Below are positions 23,196 through 32,989 of a stretch of 32,989 bases of DNA, in pieces; the first letter of the stretch is position 1, and each line of letters opens with the position of its first letter. Source of the DNA: Saccoglossus kowalevskii (taxonomy: Eukaryota > Hemichordata > Enteropneusta > Harrimaniidae); the NCBI RefSeq assembly GCF_000003605.2, contig NW_003114670.1, positions 1 to 32,989 on the forward strand. Direction: 5' to 3'. A model generated the notes under the pieces. It was not told where the DNA came from. It did no database searches and saw nothing but the letters and a program-made list of their open reading frames with translations. The translations under genes and the position numbers were made by a program.

Positions 23196-24560
23196 TTACC
23201 ACCCACCCACAGGACCCACCTTAATTTACCACCTACAGGAACCACCTTAATTTACCACCTACAGGAACCACTTTAATTTACCACCCACCTACAGGAATCA
23301 CCTTAATTTACCACCTACATGAATCACCTTAATTTACCACCTACAGGAACCACCTTAATTTACCACCTACAGGAACCACCTTAATTTACCACCTACACGA
23401 ACCACCTTAATTTACCACCTACAGGAATCACCTTAATTTACCACCTACAGGAACCACTTTAATTTACCACCCACCTACAGGAATCACCTTAATTTACCAC
23501 CTACATAAGTCACCTTAATTTATCACCTACATGAATCACCTTACATAAGTCACCTTAATTTACCACCTACAGGAATCACCTTAATTTACCACCTACATGA
23601 GTCACCTTAATTTACCATCCACCTACAGGAACCACCTTAGTTTCCCACCTACAGGAACCACCTTAATTTACCACCTACAGGAATCACCTTAATTTACCAT
23701 CTACAGGAATCACCTTAATTTACCACCTCCATGAATCACCTTAAATTACCACCTACAGGAATCACCTTAATTTACCACCTACAGGAATCACCTTAATATA
23801 CAACCTACATAAGTCACCTTAATTTACCACCTACAGGAATCACCTTAATATACAACCTACATAAGTCGCCTTAATTTATCACCTACAGAAACCACCTTAG
23901 TTTCCCACCTACAGGAACCACCTTAATTTACCACCTACAGGAATTACCTTAATTTACCACCTACAGGAACCACCTTAATTTACCACATACATGAGCCACC
24001 TTAATTTACCACCTACAGGAATCACCTTAATTTATCACCTACAGGAATCATCTTAATTTACCATCTGCAGGAATCACCTTAATTTACCATCTACATGAAT
24101 CACCTTAATTTGCCACCTACATGAGCCACCTTAATTTACCACCTACAGGAATCACCTTAATTTATCACCTACATGAATCACCTTAATTTACCACCTACAT
24201 GAATCACCTTAATTTACCATCTACAGGAATCACTTTAATTTACCACCTACAGGAACCACCTTAATTTACCACCTACATAAGTCACCTTAATTTACCACCT
24301 ACAGGAATCACCTTAATTTACCACCTACATGAGTCACCTTAATTTACCATCCACCTACAGGAACCACCTTAATTTACCACGTACAGGAATCACCTTTATT
24401 TACCACCTACAGGAACCACCTTAATTTACCACATACATGAGCCACCTTAATTTACCACCTACAGGAATCACCTTAATTTATCACCTACAGGAATCACCTT
24501 AATTTACCACCTACAGGAATCACCTTAATATACCACCTACAGGAACCACCTTAATTTACC
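23196..24560 (+). repeat. Cluster copy with 14-bp unit at 23537
   Basis: This copy continues from CCCACCCACAGGACCC through the 14-bp unit, CCTCCATGAA at 23726, AATATACAACC, TTGCCACC and CACCTTTATTT, in the order of 2.95-4.3 kb. One unit of the TTGCCACC pair (with CAGGAATC) is missing relative to 3861 and 15535. ACGTACAGG near 24377 is private. Confidence 0.78.
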
Positions 24561-25100
24561 ACCTACAGGAATCACCTTAATTTACCACCTACATGAGCCA
24601 CCTTAATTTACCACCTACATGAGCCACCTTAATTTACCACCTACATGAACCACCTTAATTGACCACCTATAGGAATCACCTTAATTTACCACCTACATAA
24701 ATCACCTTAATTTACCTCCTACAGGAATCACCTTAATTTATCACCTACAGGAATCACCCTAATTTACCACCTACAGGAACCACCTTAATTTACCACCTAC
24801 AGAAACCACCTTGATTTACCTCCTACAGGAATCACCTTAATTTATCACCTACAGGAATCACCTTAATTTACCACCTACAGGAATCACCCTAATTTACCAC
24901 CTACAGGAACCACCTTAATTTACCACCTACAGAAACCACCTTGATTTACCTCCTACAGGAATCACCTTAATTTACCACCTACAGGAATCACCCTAATTTA
25001 CCACCGACATGAGCCACCTTAATTTACCACCTACAGGAATCACCTTAATTTACCACCTACAGGAATCTCCTTAATTTACCACCTACAGGAATCACCTTAA
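24561..25100 (+). repeat. Spacer with units of the 10-15 kb type
   Basis: Two TGAGCC units, a TTGACC unit, CATAAATC and ACAGAAACCACCTTGATTT with ACCTCC appear here in the order typical of 12.3-12.5 and 13.8-13.9 kb. ACCGACATGAGCC near 25003 recalls 2660 and 21352. It is a mosaic spacer between two cluster copies. No gene or other feature is visible. Confidence 0.7.
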
Positions 25101-26190
25101 TTTACCACCTACAGGAACCACTTTAATTTACCACCCACCTACAGGAATCACCTTAATTTACCACCTACATAAGTCACCTTAATTTATCACCTACATGAAT
25201 CACCTTACATAAGTCACCTTAATTTACCACCTACAGGAATCACCTTAATTTACCACCTACATGAGTCACCTTAATTTACCATCCACCTACAGGAACCACC
25301 TTAGTTTCCCACCTACAGGAACCACCTTAATTTACCACCTACAGGAATCACCTTAATTTACCATCTACAGGAATCACCTTAATTTACCACCTCCATGAAT
25401 CACCTTAAATTACCACCTACAGGAATCACCTTAATTTACCACCTACAGGAATCACCTTAATATACAACCTACATAAGTCACCTTAATTTACCACCTACAG
25501 GAATCACCTTAATATACAACCTACATAAGTCGCCTTAATTTATCACCTACAGAAACCACCTTAGTTTCCCACCTACAGGAACCACCTTAATTTACCACCT
25601 ACAGGAATTACCATAATTTACCACCTACAGGAACCACCTTAATTTACCACATACATGAGCCACCTTAATTTACCACCTACAGGAATCACCTTAATTTATC
25701 ACCTACAGGAATCATCTTAATTTACCATCTACAGGAATCACCTTAATTTACCATCTACATGAATCACCTTAATTTGCCACCTACATGAACCACCTTAATT
25801 TACCACCTACAGGAATCACCTTAATTTATCACCTACACGAATCACCTTAATTTACCACCTACATGAATCACCTTAATTTACCATCTACAGGAATCACTTT
25901 AATTTACCACCTACAGGAACCACCTTAATTTACCACCTACATAAGTCACCTTAATTTACCACCTACAGGAATCACCTTAATTTACCACCTACATGAGTCA
26001 CCTTAATTTACCATCCACCTACAGGAACCACCTTAATTTACCACCTACAGGAATCACCTTTATTTACCACCTACAGGAACCACCTTAATTTACCACATAC
26101 ATGAGCCACCTTAATTTACCACCTACAGGAATCACCTTAATTTATCACCTACAGGAATCACCTTAATTTACCACCTACAGGAACCACTTT
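25101..26190 (+). repeat. Cluster copy with 14-bp unit at 25201
   Basis: The order follows the 23.4-24.5 kb copy at 1,664 bp, without the TATACACG segment in front. CCTCCATGAA is at 25390. A private CACGAATC lies near 25835 and a CCATAATTT near 25610. Confidence 0.8.
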
Positions 26191-27330
26191 AATTTACCAC
26201 CCACCTACAGGAATCACCTTAATTTACCACCTACATAAGTCACCTTAATTTACCACCTGCAGGAACCACCTTAATTTACCACCTACAGGAACCACCTTAA
26301 TTTACCATATACACGAACCACCTTAATTTACCACCTACAGGAACCACTTTAATTTACCACCCACCCACAGGACCCACCTTAATTTACCACCTACAGGAAC
26401 CACCTTAATTTACCACCTACAGGAACCACTTTAATTTACCACCCACCTACAGGAATCACCTTAATTTACCACCTACATGAATCACCTTAATTTACCACCT
26501 ACAGGAACCACCTTAATTTACCACCTACAGGAACCACCTTAATTTGCCACCTACACGAACCACCTTAATTTACCACCTACAGGAATCACCTTAATTTACC
26601 ACCTACAGGAACCACTTTAATTTACCACCCACCTACAGGAATCACCTTAATTTACCACCTACATAAGTCACCTTAATTTATCACCTACATGAATCACCTT
26701 ACATAAGTCACCTTAATTTACCACCTACAGGAATCACCTTAATTTACCACCTACATGAGTCACCTTAATTTACCATCCACCTACAGGAACCACCTTAGTT
26801 TCCCACCTACAGGAACCACCTTAATTTACCACCTACAGGAATCACCTTAATTTACCATCTACAGGAATCACCTTAATTTACCACCTCCATGAATCACCTT
26901 AAATTACCACCTACAGGAATCACCTTAATTTACCACCTACAGGAATCACCTTAATATACAACCTACATAAGTCACCTTAATTTACCACCTACAGGAATCA
27001 CCTTAATATACAACCTACATAAGTCGCCTTAATTTATCACCTACAGAAACCACCTTAGTTTCCCACCTACAGGAACCACCTTAATTTACCACCTACAGGA
27101 ATTACCTTAATTTACCACCTACAGGAACCACCTTAATTTACCACATACATGAGCCACCTTAATTTACCATCTACAGGAATCACCTTAATTTATCACCTAC
27201 AGGAATCATCTTAATTTACCATCTACAGGAATCACCTTAATTTACCATCTACATGAATCACCTTAATTTGCCACCTACAGGAATCACCTTAATTTACCAC
27301 CTACATGAGCCACCTTAATTTACCACCTAC
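26191..27330 (+). repeat. Cluster copy with TATACACG and the 14-bp unit at 26695
   Basis: TATACACG at 26308 and CCTCCATGAA at 26884 are 576 bp apart, as they are at 2901/3477 and 21593/22169. This is the intact counterpart of the stretch that contains degraded patch 3, and it shows what the unit order there should be. Confidence 0.83.
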
Positions 27331-28230
27331 ATGAATCACCTTAATTTACCACCTACATGAGCCACCTTAATTTACCACCTACATGAATCACCTTAATTTA
27401 TCACCTACATGAAATCACCTTAATTTACCACCTACATGAATCACCTTAATTTACCACCTACAGGAACCACTTTAATTTACCACCCACCTACAGGAATCAC
27501 CTTAATTTACCACCTACATAAGTCACCTTAATTTATCACCTACATGAATCACCTTACATAAGTCACCTTAATTTACCACCTACAGGAATCACCTTAATTT
27601 ACCACCTACATGAGTCACCTTAATTTACCATCCACCTACAGGAACCACCTTAGTTTCCCACCTACAGGAACCACCTTAATTTACCACCTACAGGAATCAC
27701 CTTAATTTACCATCTACAGGAATCACCTTAATTTACCACCTCCATGAATCACCTTAAATTACCACCTCCAGGAATCACCTTAATTTACCACCTACAGGAA
27801 TCACCTTAATATACAACCTACATAAGTCACCTTAATTTACCACCTACATGAACCACCTTAATTTACCACCTACAGGAATCACCTTAATTTACCACCTACA
27901 GGAACCACCTTAATTTACCACCTACATGAATCACCTTAATTTACCACCTACATGAACCACCTTAATTTACCACCTATATGAATCACCTTAATTTGCCACC
28001 TACATGAGCCACCTTAATTTACCACCTACAGGAATCACCTTAATTTATCACCTACATGAATCACCTTAATTTACCACCTACATGAATCACCTTAATTTAC
28101 CATCTACAGGAATCACTTTAATTTACCACCTACAGGAACCACCTTAATTTACCACCTACATAAGTCACCTTAATTTACCACCTACAGGAATCACCTTAAT
28201 TTACCACCTACATGAGTCACCTTAATTTAC
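27331..28230 (+). repeat. Truncated cluster copy and following module
   Basis: The 14-bp unit at 27550 and CCTCCATGAA at 27739 mark a fifth copy, cut short after the CATAAGTC unit near 27825. It then joins a TGAACC/GGAATC series and the 3.9-4.1 kb module (TTGCCACC near 27991). A one-base A gain (CATGAAATCACC) lies near 27410. Confidence 0.75.
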
Positions 28231-28266
28231 CATCCACTACAGGAACCACCTTAATTTACCACTACA
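28231..28266 (+). repeat. Degraded patch 4: two C-run losses
   Basis: ACCATCCACTACAGG and ACCACTACAGG each lack one C compared with all matching units, for example near 24345-24385 and 8906-8945. The patch is small but of the same kind as the other three. Confidence 0.6.
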
Positions 28267-28479
28267 GGAATCACCTTTATTTACCACCTACAGGAACCAC
28301 CTTAATTTACCACATACATGAGCCACCTTAATTTACCACCTACAGGAATCACCTTAATTTACCACCTACAGGAATCACCTTAATTTACCACCTACAGGAA
28401 CCACCTTAATTTACCACCTACAGGAATCACCTTAATTTACCACCTACATGAATCACCTTAATTTACCACCTACATGAAC

Positions 28480-29667
28480 CACCTTAATATACCACCTACA
28501 TGAACCACCTTAATTTATCACCTACATGAACCACCTTAATTTACCACCTACAGGAATCACCTTAATTTACCACCTACATGAACCACCTTAATTTACCACC
28601 TACAGGAATCACCTTAATTTACCACCTACAGGAACCACCTTAATTTACCACCTACATGAATCACCTTAATTTACCACCTACATGAACCACCTTAATTTAC
28701 CACCTACATGAATCACCTTAATTTACCACCTACATAAGTCACCTTAATTTACCACCTACAGGAATCACCTTAATTTACCACCTACATGAGTCACCTTAAT
28801 TTACCATCCACCTACAGGAACCACCTTAATTTACCACCTACAGGAATCACCTTTATTTACCACCTACAGAAACCACCTTGATTTACCTCCTACAGGAATC
28901 ACCTTAATTTACCACCTACATGAGCCACCTTAATTTACCACCTACAGGAATCACCTTAATTTATCACCTACATGAATCACCTTAATTTACCACCTACATG
29001 AATCACCTTAATTTACTATCTACAGGAATCACTTTAATTTACCACCTACAGGAACCACCTTAATTTACCACCTACATAAGTCACCTTAATTTACCACCTA
29101 CAGGAATCACCTTAATTTACCACCTACATGAGCCACCTTAATTTACCATCCACCTACAGGAACCACCTTAATTTACCACCTACAGGAATCACCTTAATTT
29201 ACCACCTACATGAACCACCTTAATTTATCACCTACATGAACCACCTTAATTTACCACCTACAGGAATCACCTTAATTTACCACCTACATGAACCACCTTA
29301 ATTTACCACCTACAGGAATCACCTTAATTTACCACCTACAGGAACCACCTTAATTTACCACCTACATGAATCACCTTAATTTACCACCTACATGAACCAC
29401 CTTAATTTACCACCTACATGAATCACCTTAATTTACCACCTACATAAGTCACCTTAATTTACCACCTACAGGAATCACCTTAATTTACCACCTACATGAG
29501 TCACCTTAATTTACCATCCACCTACAGGAACCACCTTAATTTACCACCTACAGGAATCACCTTTATTTACCACCTACAGAAACCACCTTGATTTACCTCC
29601 TACAGGAATCACCTTAATTTACCACCTACATGAGCCACCTTAATTTACCACCTACAGGAATCACCTT
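28480..29667 (+). repeat. 710-bp tandem higher-order repeat
   Basis: About 480 bp at 28480-28960 is repeated at 29190-29670 with an offset of 710 bp: TTATCACC at 28515 and 29225, ACAGAAACC near 28867 and 29577. A 710-bp step equals 27 units, two of them 30 bp long. The same period appears at 16.65-17.5 kb. Confidence 0.83.
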
Positions 29668-30936
29668 AATTTACCTCTTACATGAGCCACCTTAATTTAC
29701 CATCTACAGGAATCACCTTAATTTACCACCTACAGGAATCACCTTAATTTACCTCCTACACGAGCCACCTTAATTTACCACCTACAGGAACCACCTTGAT
29801 TTACCTCCTACCGGAATCATCTTAATTTATCACCTACAGGAATCACCTTAATTTACCACCTACAGGAATCACCTTAATTTACCTCCTACATGAGCCACCT
29901 TAATTTACCACCTACAGGAATCACCTTAATTTACCACCTACAGAAACCACCTTGATTTACCTCCTACAGGAATCACCTTAATTTATCACCTACAGGAATC
30001 ACCTTAATTTACCACCTAAAGGAATCACCTTAATTTACCTCCTACATGTACCACCTTAATTTACCACCTACATGAGCCACCTTAATTTACCACCTACATG
30101 AGCCACCTTAATTTACCACCTACATGAACCACCTTAATTGACCACCTACAGGAATCACCTTAATTTACCTCCTACAGGAATCACCTTAATTTATCACTTA
30201 CAGGAATCACCTTAATTTACCACCTACAGGAACCAGCTTAATTTACCACCTACAGGAATCTCCTTAATTTACCACCTACAGAAATCACCTTAATTTACAA
30301 CCTACAGGAATCACCTTAATTTACCACCTACAGGAATCACCTTAATTTACCACCTACAGGAATCACCTTAATTTACCACCGACATGAATCACCTTAATTT
30401 ACCACCTACATGAACCACCTTAATTTACCACCTACATGAATCACCTTAATTTACCACCTACATGAACCACCTTAATTTACCACCTACAGGAATCACCTTA
30501 ATTTACCACCTACAGGAACCACCTTAATTTACCACCTACAGGAATCACCTTAATTTACCACCTACAGGAACCACCTTAATTTACCATCTACATGAGCCAC
30601 CTTAATTTACCATCTACATGAGCCACTTTATTTTACCACCTACAGGAACCACCTTAATTACAACCTACAGAAACCACCTTAATTGACCACCTACAGGAAC
30701 CACCTTAATTTATCACCTACAGGAATCACCTTAATTTACCACCTACTGGAATCACCTTAATTTACCACCTACAGGAATCACCCTAATTTACCACCTACAG
30801 GAACCACCTTAATATATCACCTACAGGAATCACCTTAATTTACCACCTACTGGAATCACCTTAATTTATCACCTACAGGAATCACCTTAATTTACCACCT
30901 ACAGGAACCACCTTAATTTATCACCTACAGGAACCA
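29668..30936 (+). repeat. 1.27-kb higher-order block, copy 1 of the 29.7/31.7 kb pair
   Basis: The offset to 31721-32989 is exactly 2,053 bp at CTCTTACATGAG (29675/31728), CTACCGGAATCATC (29808/31861), CATGTACC (30045/32098), AGCCACTTTATTTT (30621/32674) and the 25-bp unit. The left half also equals the 2.1-kb blocks at 10-15 kb, and the right half equals the 4.9-5.3 kb module. The joined product is therefore a fusion of two modules that was then duplicated. Confidence 0.88.
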
Positions 30937-31508
30937 CCTTAATTTACCATCTACATGAGCTACCTTAATTTACCATCTACATGAGCCACTTTATTTTACC
31001 ACCTACAGAAACCACCTTAATTTATCACCTACAGGAATCACCTTAATTTACCACCTACTGGAATCACCTTAATTTACCACCTACAGGAATCACCCTAATT
31101 TACCACCTACAGGAACCACATTAATTTACCACCTACAGAAACCACCTTGATTTACCTCCTACAGGAATCACCTTAATTTATTACCTGCAGGAATCACCCT
31201 AATTTACCACCTACAGGAACCACCTTCATTTACCACCTACAGAAACCACCTTGATTTACCTCCTACAGGAATCACCTTAATTTATCACCTACAGGAATCA
31301 CCTTAATTTACCACCTACAGGAATCACCTTAATTTACCACCTACATGAGCCACCTTAATTTACCACCTACAGGAATCACCTTAATTTACCATCTACAGAA
31401 ACCACCTTGATTTATTACCTACAGGAATCACCCTAATTTACCACCTACAGGAACCACCTTAATTTACCACCTACAGAAACCACCTTGATTTACCTCCTAC
31501 AGGAATCA
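30933..31508 (+). repeat. Higher-order block, copy 2 of the 19.3/30.9 kb pair
   Basis: This matches 19280-19855 at 11,653 bp, with private GAGCTACC near 30958, CACATTAATTT near 31118, ACCTGCAGG near 31184 and CACCTTCATTT near 31222. From 31509 to 31720 the series resembles 10.39-10.60 and 13.15-13.37 kb. Confidence 0.8.
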
Positions 31509-31720
31509 CCTTAATTTATCACCTACAGGAATCACCTTAATTTACCACCTACAGGAATCACCTTAATTTACCTCCTACATGAGCCACCTTAATTTACCAC
31601 CTACAGGAATCACTTTAATTTACCACCTACAGAAACCACCTTGATTTACCTCCTACAGGAATCACCTTAATTTATCACCTACATGAATCACCTTAATTTA
31701 CCACCTACAGGAATCACCTT

Positions 31721-32989
31721 AATTTACCTCTTACATGAGCCACCTTAATTTACCATCTACAGGAATCACCTTAATTTACCACCTACAGGAATCACCTTAA
31801 TTTACCTCCTACATGAGCCACCTTAATTTACCACCTACAGGAACCACCTTGATTTACCTCCTACCGGAATCATCTTAATTTATCACCTACAGGAATCACC
31901 TTAATTTACCACCTACAGGAATCACCTTAATTTACCTCCTACATGAGCCACCTTAATTTACCACCTACAGGAATCACCTTAATTTACCACCTACAGAAAC
32001 CACCTTGATTTACCTCCTACAGGAATCACCTTAATTTATCACCTACAGGAATCACCTTAATTTACCACCTACAGGAATCACCTTAATTTACCTCCTACAT
32101 GTACCACCTTAATTTACCACCTACATGAGCCACCTTAATTTACCACCTACATGAGCCACCTTAATTTACCACCTACATGAACCACCTTAATTGACCACCT
32201 ACAGGAATCACCTTAATTTACCTCCTACAGGAATCACCTTAATTTATCACTTACAGGAATCACCTTAATTTACCACCTACAGGAACCAGCTTAATTTACC
32301 ACCTACAGGAATCTCCTTAATTTACCACCTACAGAAATCACCTTAATTTACCACCTACAGGAATCACCTTAATTTACCACCTACAGGAATCACCTTAATT
32401 TACCACCTACAGGAATCACCTTACTTTACCACCGACATGAATCACCTTAATTTACCACCTACATGAACCACCTTAATTTACCACCTACATGAATCACCTT
32501 AATTTACCACCTACATGAACCACCTTAATTTACCACCTACAGGAATCACCTTAATTTACCACCTACAGGAACTACCTTAATTTACCACCTACAGGAATCA
32601 CCTTAATTTACCACCTACAGGAACCACCTTAATTTACCATCTACATGAGCCACCTTAATTTACCATCTACATGAGCCACTTTATTTTACCACCTACAAGA
32701 ACCACCTTAATTACAACCTACAGAAACCACCTTAATTGACCACCTACAGGAACCACCTTAATTTATCACCTACAGGAATCACCTTAATTTACCACCTACT
32801 GGAATCACCTTAATTTACCAACTACAGGAATCACCCTAATTTACCACCTACAGGAACCACCTTAATTTATCACCTACAGGAATCACCTTAATTTACCACC
32901 TACTGGAATCACCTTAATTTATCACCTACAGGAATCACCTTAATTTACCACCTACAGGAACCACCTTAATTTATCACCTACATGATGAA
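31721..32989 (+). repeat. 1.27-kb higher-order block, copy 2, reaching the window end
   Basis: This matches 29668-30936 at 2,053 bp to within about 10 bases of the end. The last bases read CACCTACATGATGAA, where the first copy has CACCTACAGGAACC. TGATGAA is not seen in any other unit, so it may be the start of a flank, a private change or poor terminal sequence. Confidence 0.85.

Larger units (their letters stand above)
21980..27563 (+). repeat. Cluster of five copies of the 14-bp-unit block
   Basis: The 14-bp unit CACCTTACATAAGT occurs at 21980, 23537, 25201, 26695 and 27550, and the CCTCCATGAA unit keeps step at 22169, 23726, 25390, 26884 and 27739. The spacings are 1,557, 1,664, 1,494 and 855 bp for both landmarks. 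Around each there is the same order: CACCCACC unit, CATAAGTC, 14-bp unit, CATAAGTC, CATGAGTC, ACCATCCACC, TTAGTTTCCC. Unequal lengths between copies show that spacer units were gained or lost after or during duplication. The long TATACACG part is present only in the copies near 21.6, 23.15 and 26.3 kb. Confidence 0.88.
1..32989. repeat. 26-bp tandem satellite array spanning the whole window
   Basis: Every stretch reads as head-to-tail copies of one 26-bp unit, all in the same orientation. The unit is CACCTTAATTTAC followed directly by CACCTACAGGAAY, where Y is T or C. At 26 bp per unit the window holds about 1,265 copies. No unrelated insertion of any size interrupts it. The consensus has 9 A, 8-9 C, 6-7 T and only 2 G, so the plus strand is strongly C-rich over G, with GC near 40%. 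It contains no CpG. Because 26 is not a multiple of three and each unit carries TAA on the plus strand and TAA and TAG on the minus strand, every frame is closed within about 78 bp wherever the units are intact, so no gene is expected or seen. The array runs off both ends. A eukaryotic satellite is the natural reading; the species and the chromosomal location cannot be told from the sequence. Confidence 0.98.

Noticed and set aside
22959-23276. A 105-codon open frame starting with ATG
   Set aside because: It is made of shortened satellite units, has a monotonous repetitive product, no recognisable domain, and depends on base losses not found in the matching copies at 2.8, 21.5 and 26.2 kb. 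It was not listed as a coding region.
1-32989. CRISPR array
   Set aside because: Units abut directly and no unique spacers lie between repeats. The whole 26 bp is repeated, and there are no cas genes.
1-32989. Telomere repeat
   Set aside because: The unit is 26 bp with halves CACCTTAATTTAC and CACCTACAGGAAY. No run of a 5 to 8 bp telomere motif is present on either strand.
1-32989. Repetitive protein gene (tandem-repeat adhesin, silk or similar)
   Set aside because: A 26-bp period shifts the frame at every unit, and TAA or TAG closes all six frames within about three units wherever the sequence is intact.
1-32989. Splice-like motifs: CCTACAGG on the plus strand and AAGGTGATT on the minus strand
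   Set aside because: They resemble an acceptor and a donor site but occur in a large share of the units by composition alone, without open frames or a pyrimidine tract to give them meaning.
1-32989. TTAA in each unit as targets of TTAA-specific transposons
   Set aside because: The motif is part of the monomer. No transposon end or inserted element is present anywhere in the window.
1-32989. Hairpin from CCTACAGG (CCT and AGG arms)
   Set aside because: The three-base arms around two bases are too short to form a stable structure, and TG and GA variant units break the pairing.
1-32989. tRNA, rRNA or other structured RNA gene
   Set aside because: No segment departs from the 26-bp unit long enough to encode one.

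Overview
The whole window is one uninterrupted tandem-repeat (satellite / minisatellite) array. I see no credible protein gene, RNA gene, transposon, CRISPR array or ordinary promoter or terminator in it. The unit is 26 bp and falls into two 13-bp halves, CACCTTAATTTAC followed by CACCTACAGGAAY, so the window holds roughly 1,265 units. The array touches both ends of the window, so its real length is unknown and at least 33 kb. Such a long array of short, slightly diverged units, organised into kilobase-scale higher-order blocks, points to heterochromatic or other satellite DNA of a eukaryote. Nothing here identifies the species.

The units differ at a few positions: GG, TG, GA or TAAG after ACA; AAT, AAC, AGC or AGT at the end; TTACC, TTATC or TACCTCC in the middle. 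A small set of units has a different length: 13, 14, 25 or 30 bp. These rare units act as landmarks and show that the array is built from long segments copied repeatedly. Clear pairs, with the distance between copies, are: 280-960 with 4420-5086 (4,139 then 4,126 bp); 984-1445 with 5760-6221 (4,776); 2284-3792 with 20976-22484 (18,692); 3460-4430 with 15134-16104 (11,674); 7410-8440 with 16831-17861 (9,421); 6400-7040 with 17731-18371 (11,331); 10292-12417 with 13055-15154 (2,763 then 2,737); 29668-30936 with 31721-32989 (2,053). A cluster at 21.9-27.9 kb holds five successive copies of one block, marked by a 14-bp unit and spaced 1,557, 1,664, 1,494 and 855 bp. A 710-bp period is seen at 28.5-29.7 kb and in part at 16.65-17.5 kb.

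Four short patches (about 10010-10140, 16561-16655, 22940-23195 and 28231-28266) differ from the rest. Units there have lost single bases from C runs, and in the third patch also T runs, while matching copies elsewhere are intact. I read these as uncorrected sequencing errors or assembly joins rather than biology. The only open reading frame of any length (22959-23276, 105 codons) starts inside the third patch and exists only because the losses bring most of the units there to about 24 bp, a multiple of three. It should not be annotated as a gene.

The points of biological interest are the 13+13 bp origin of the unit, the nested higher-order structure, the strong C-over-G strand bias with almost no CpG, and the regularly spaced CACCT and CCACC motifs. 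Any functional role for these is inference.
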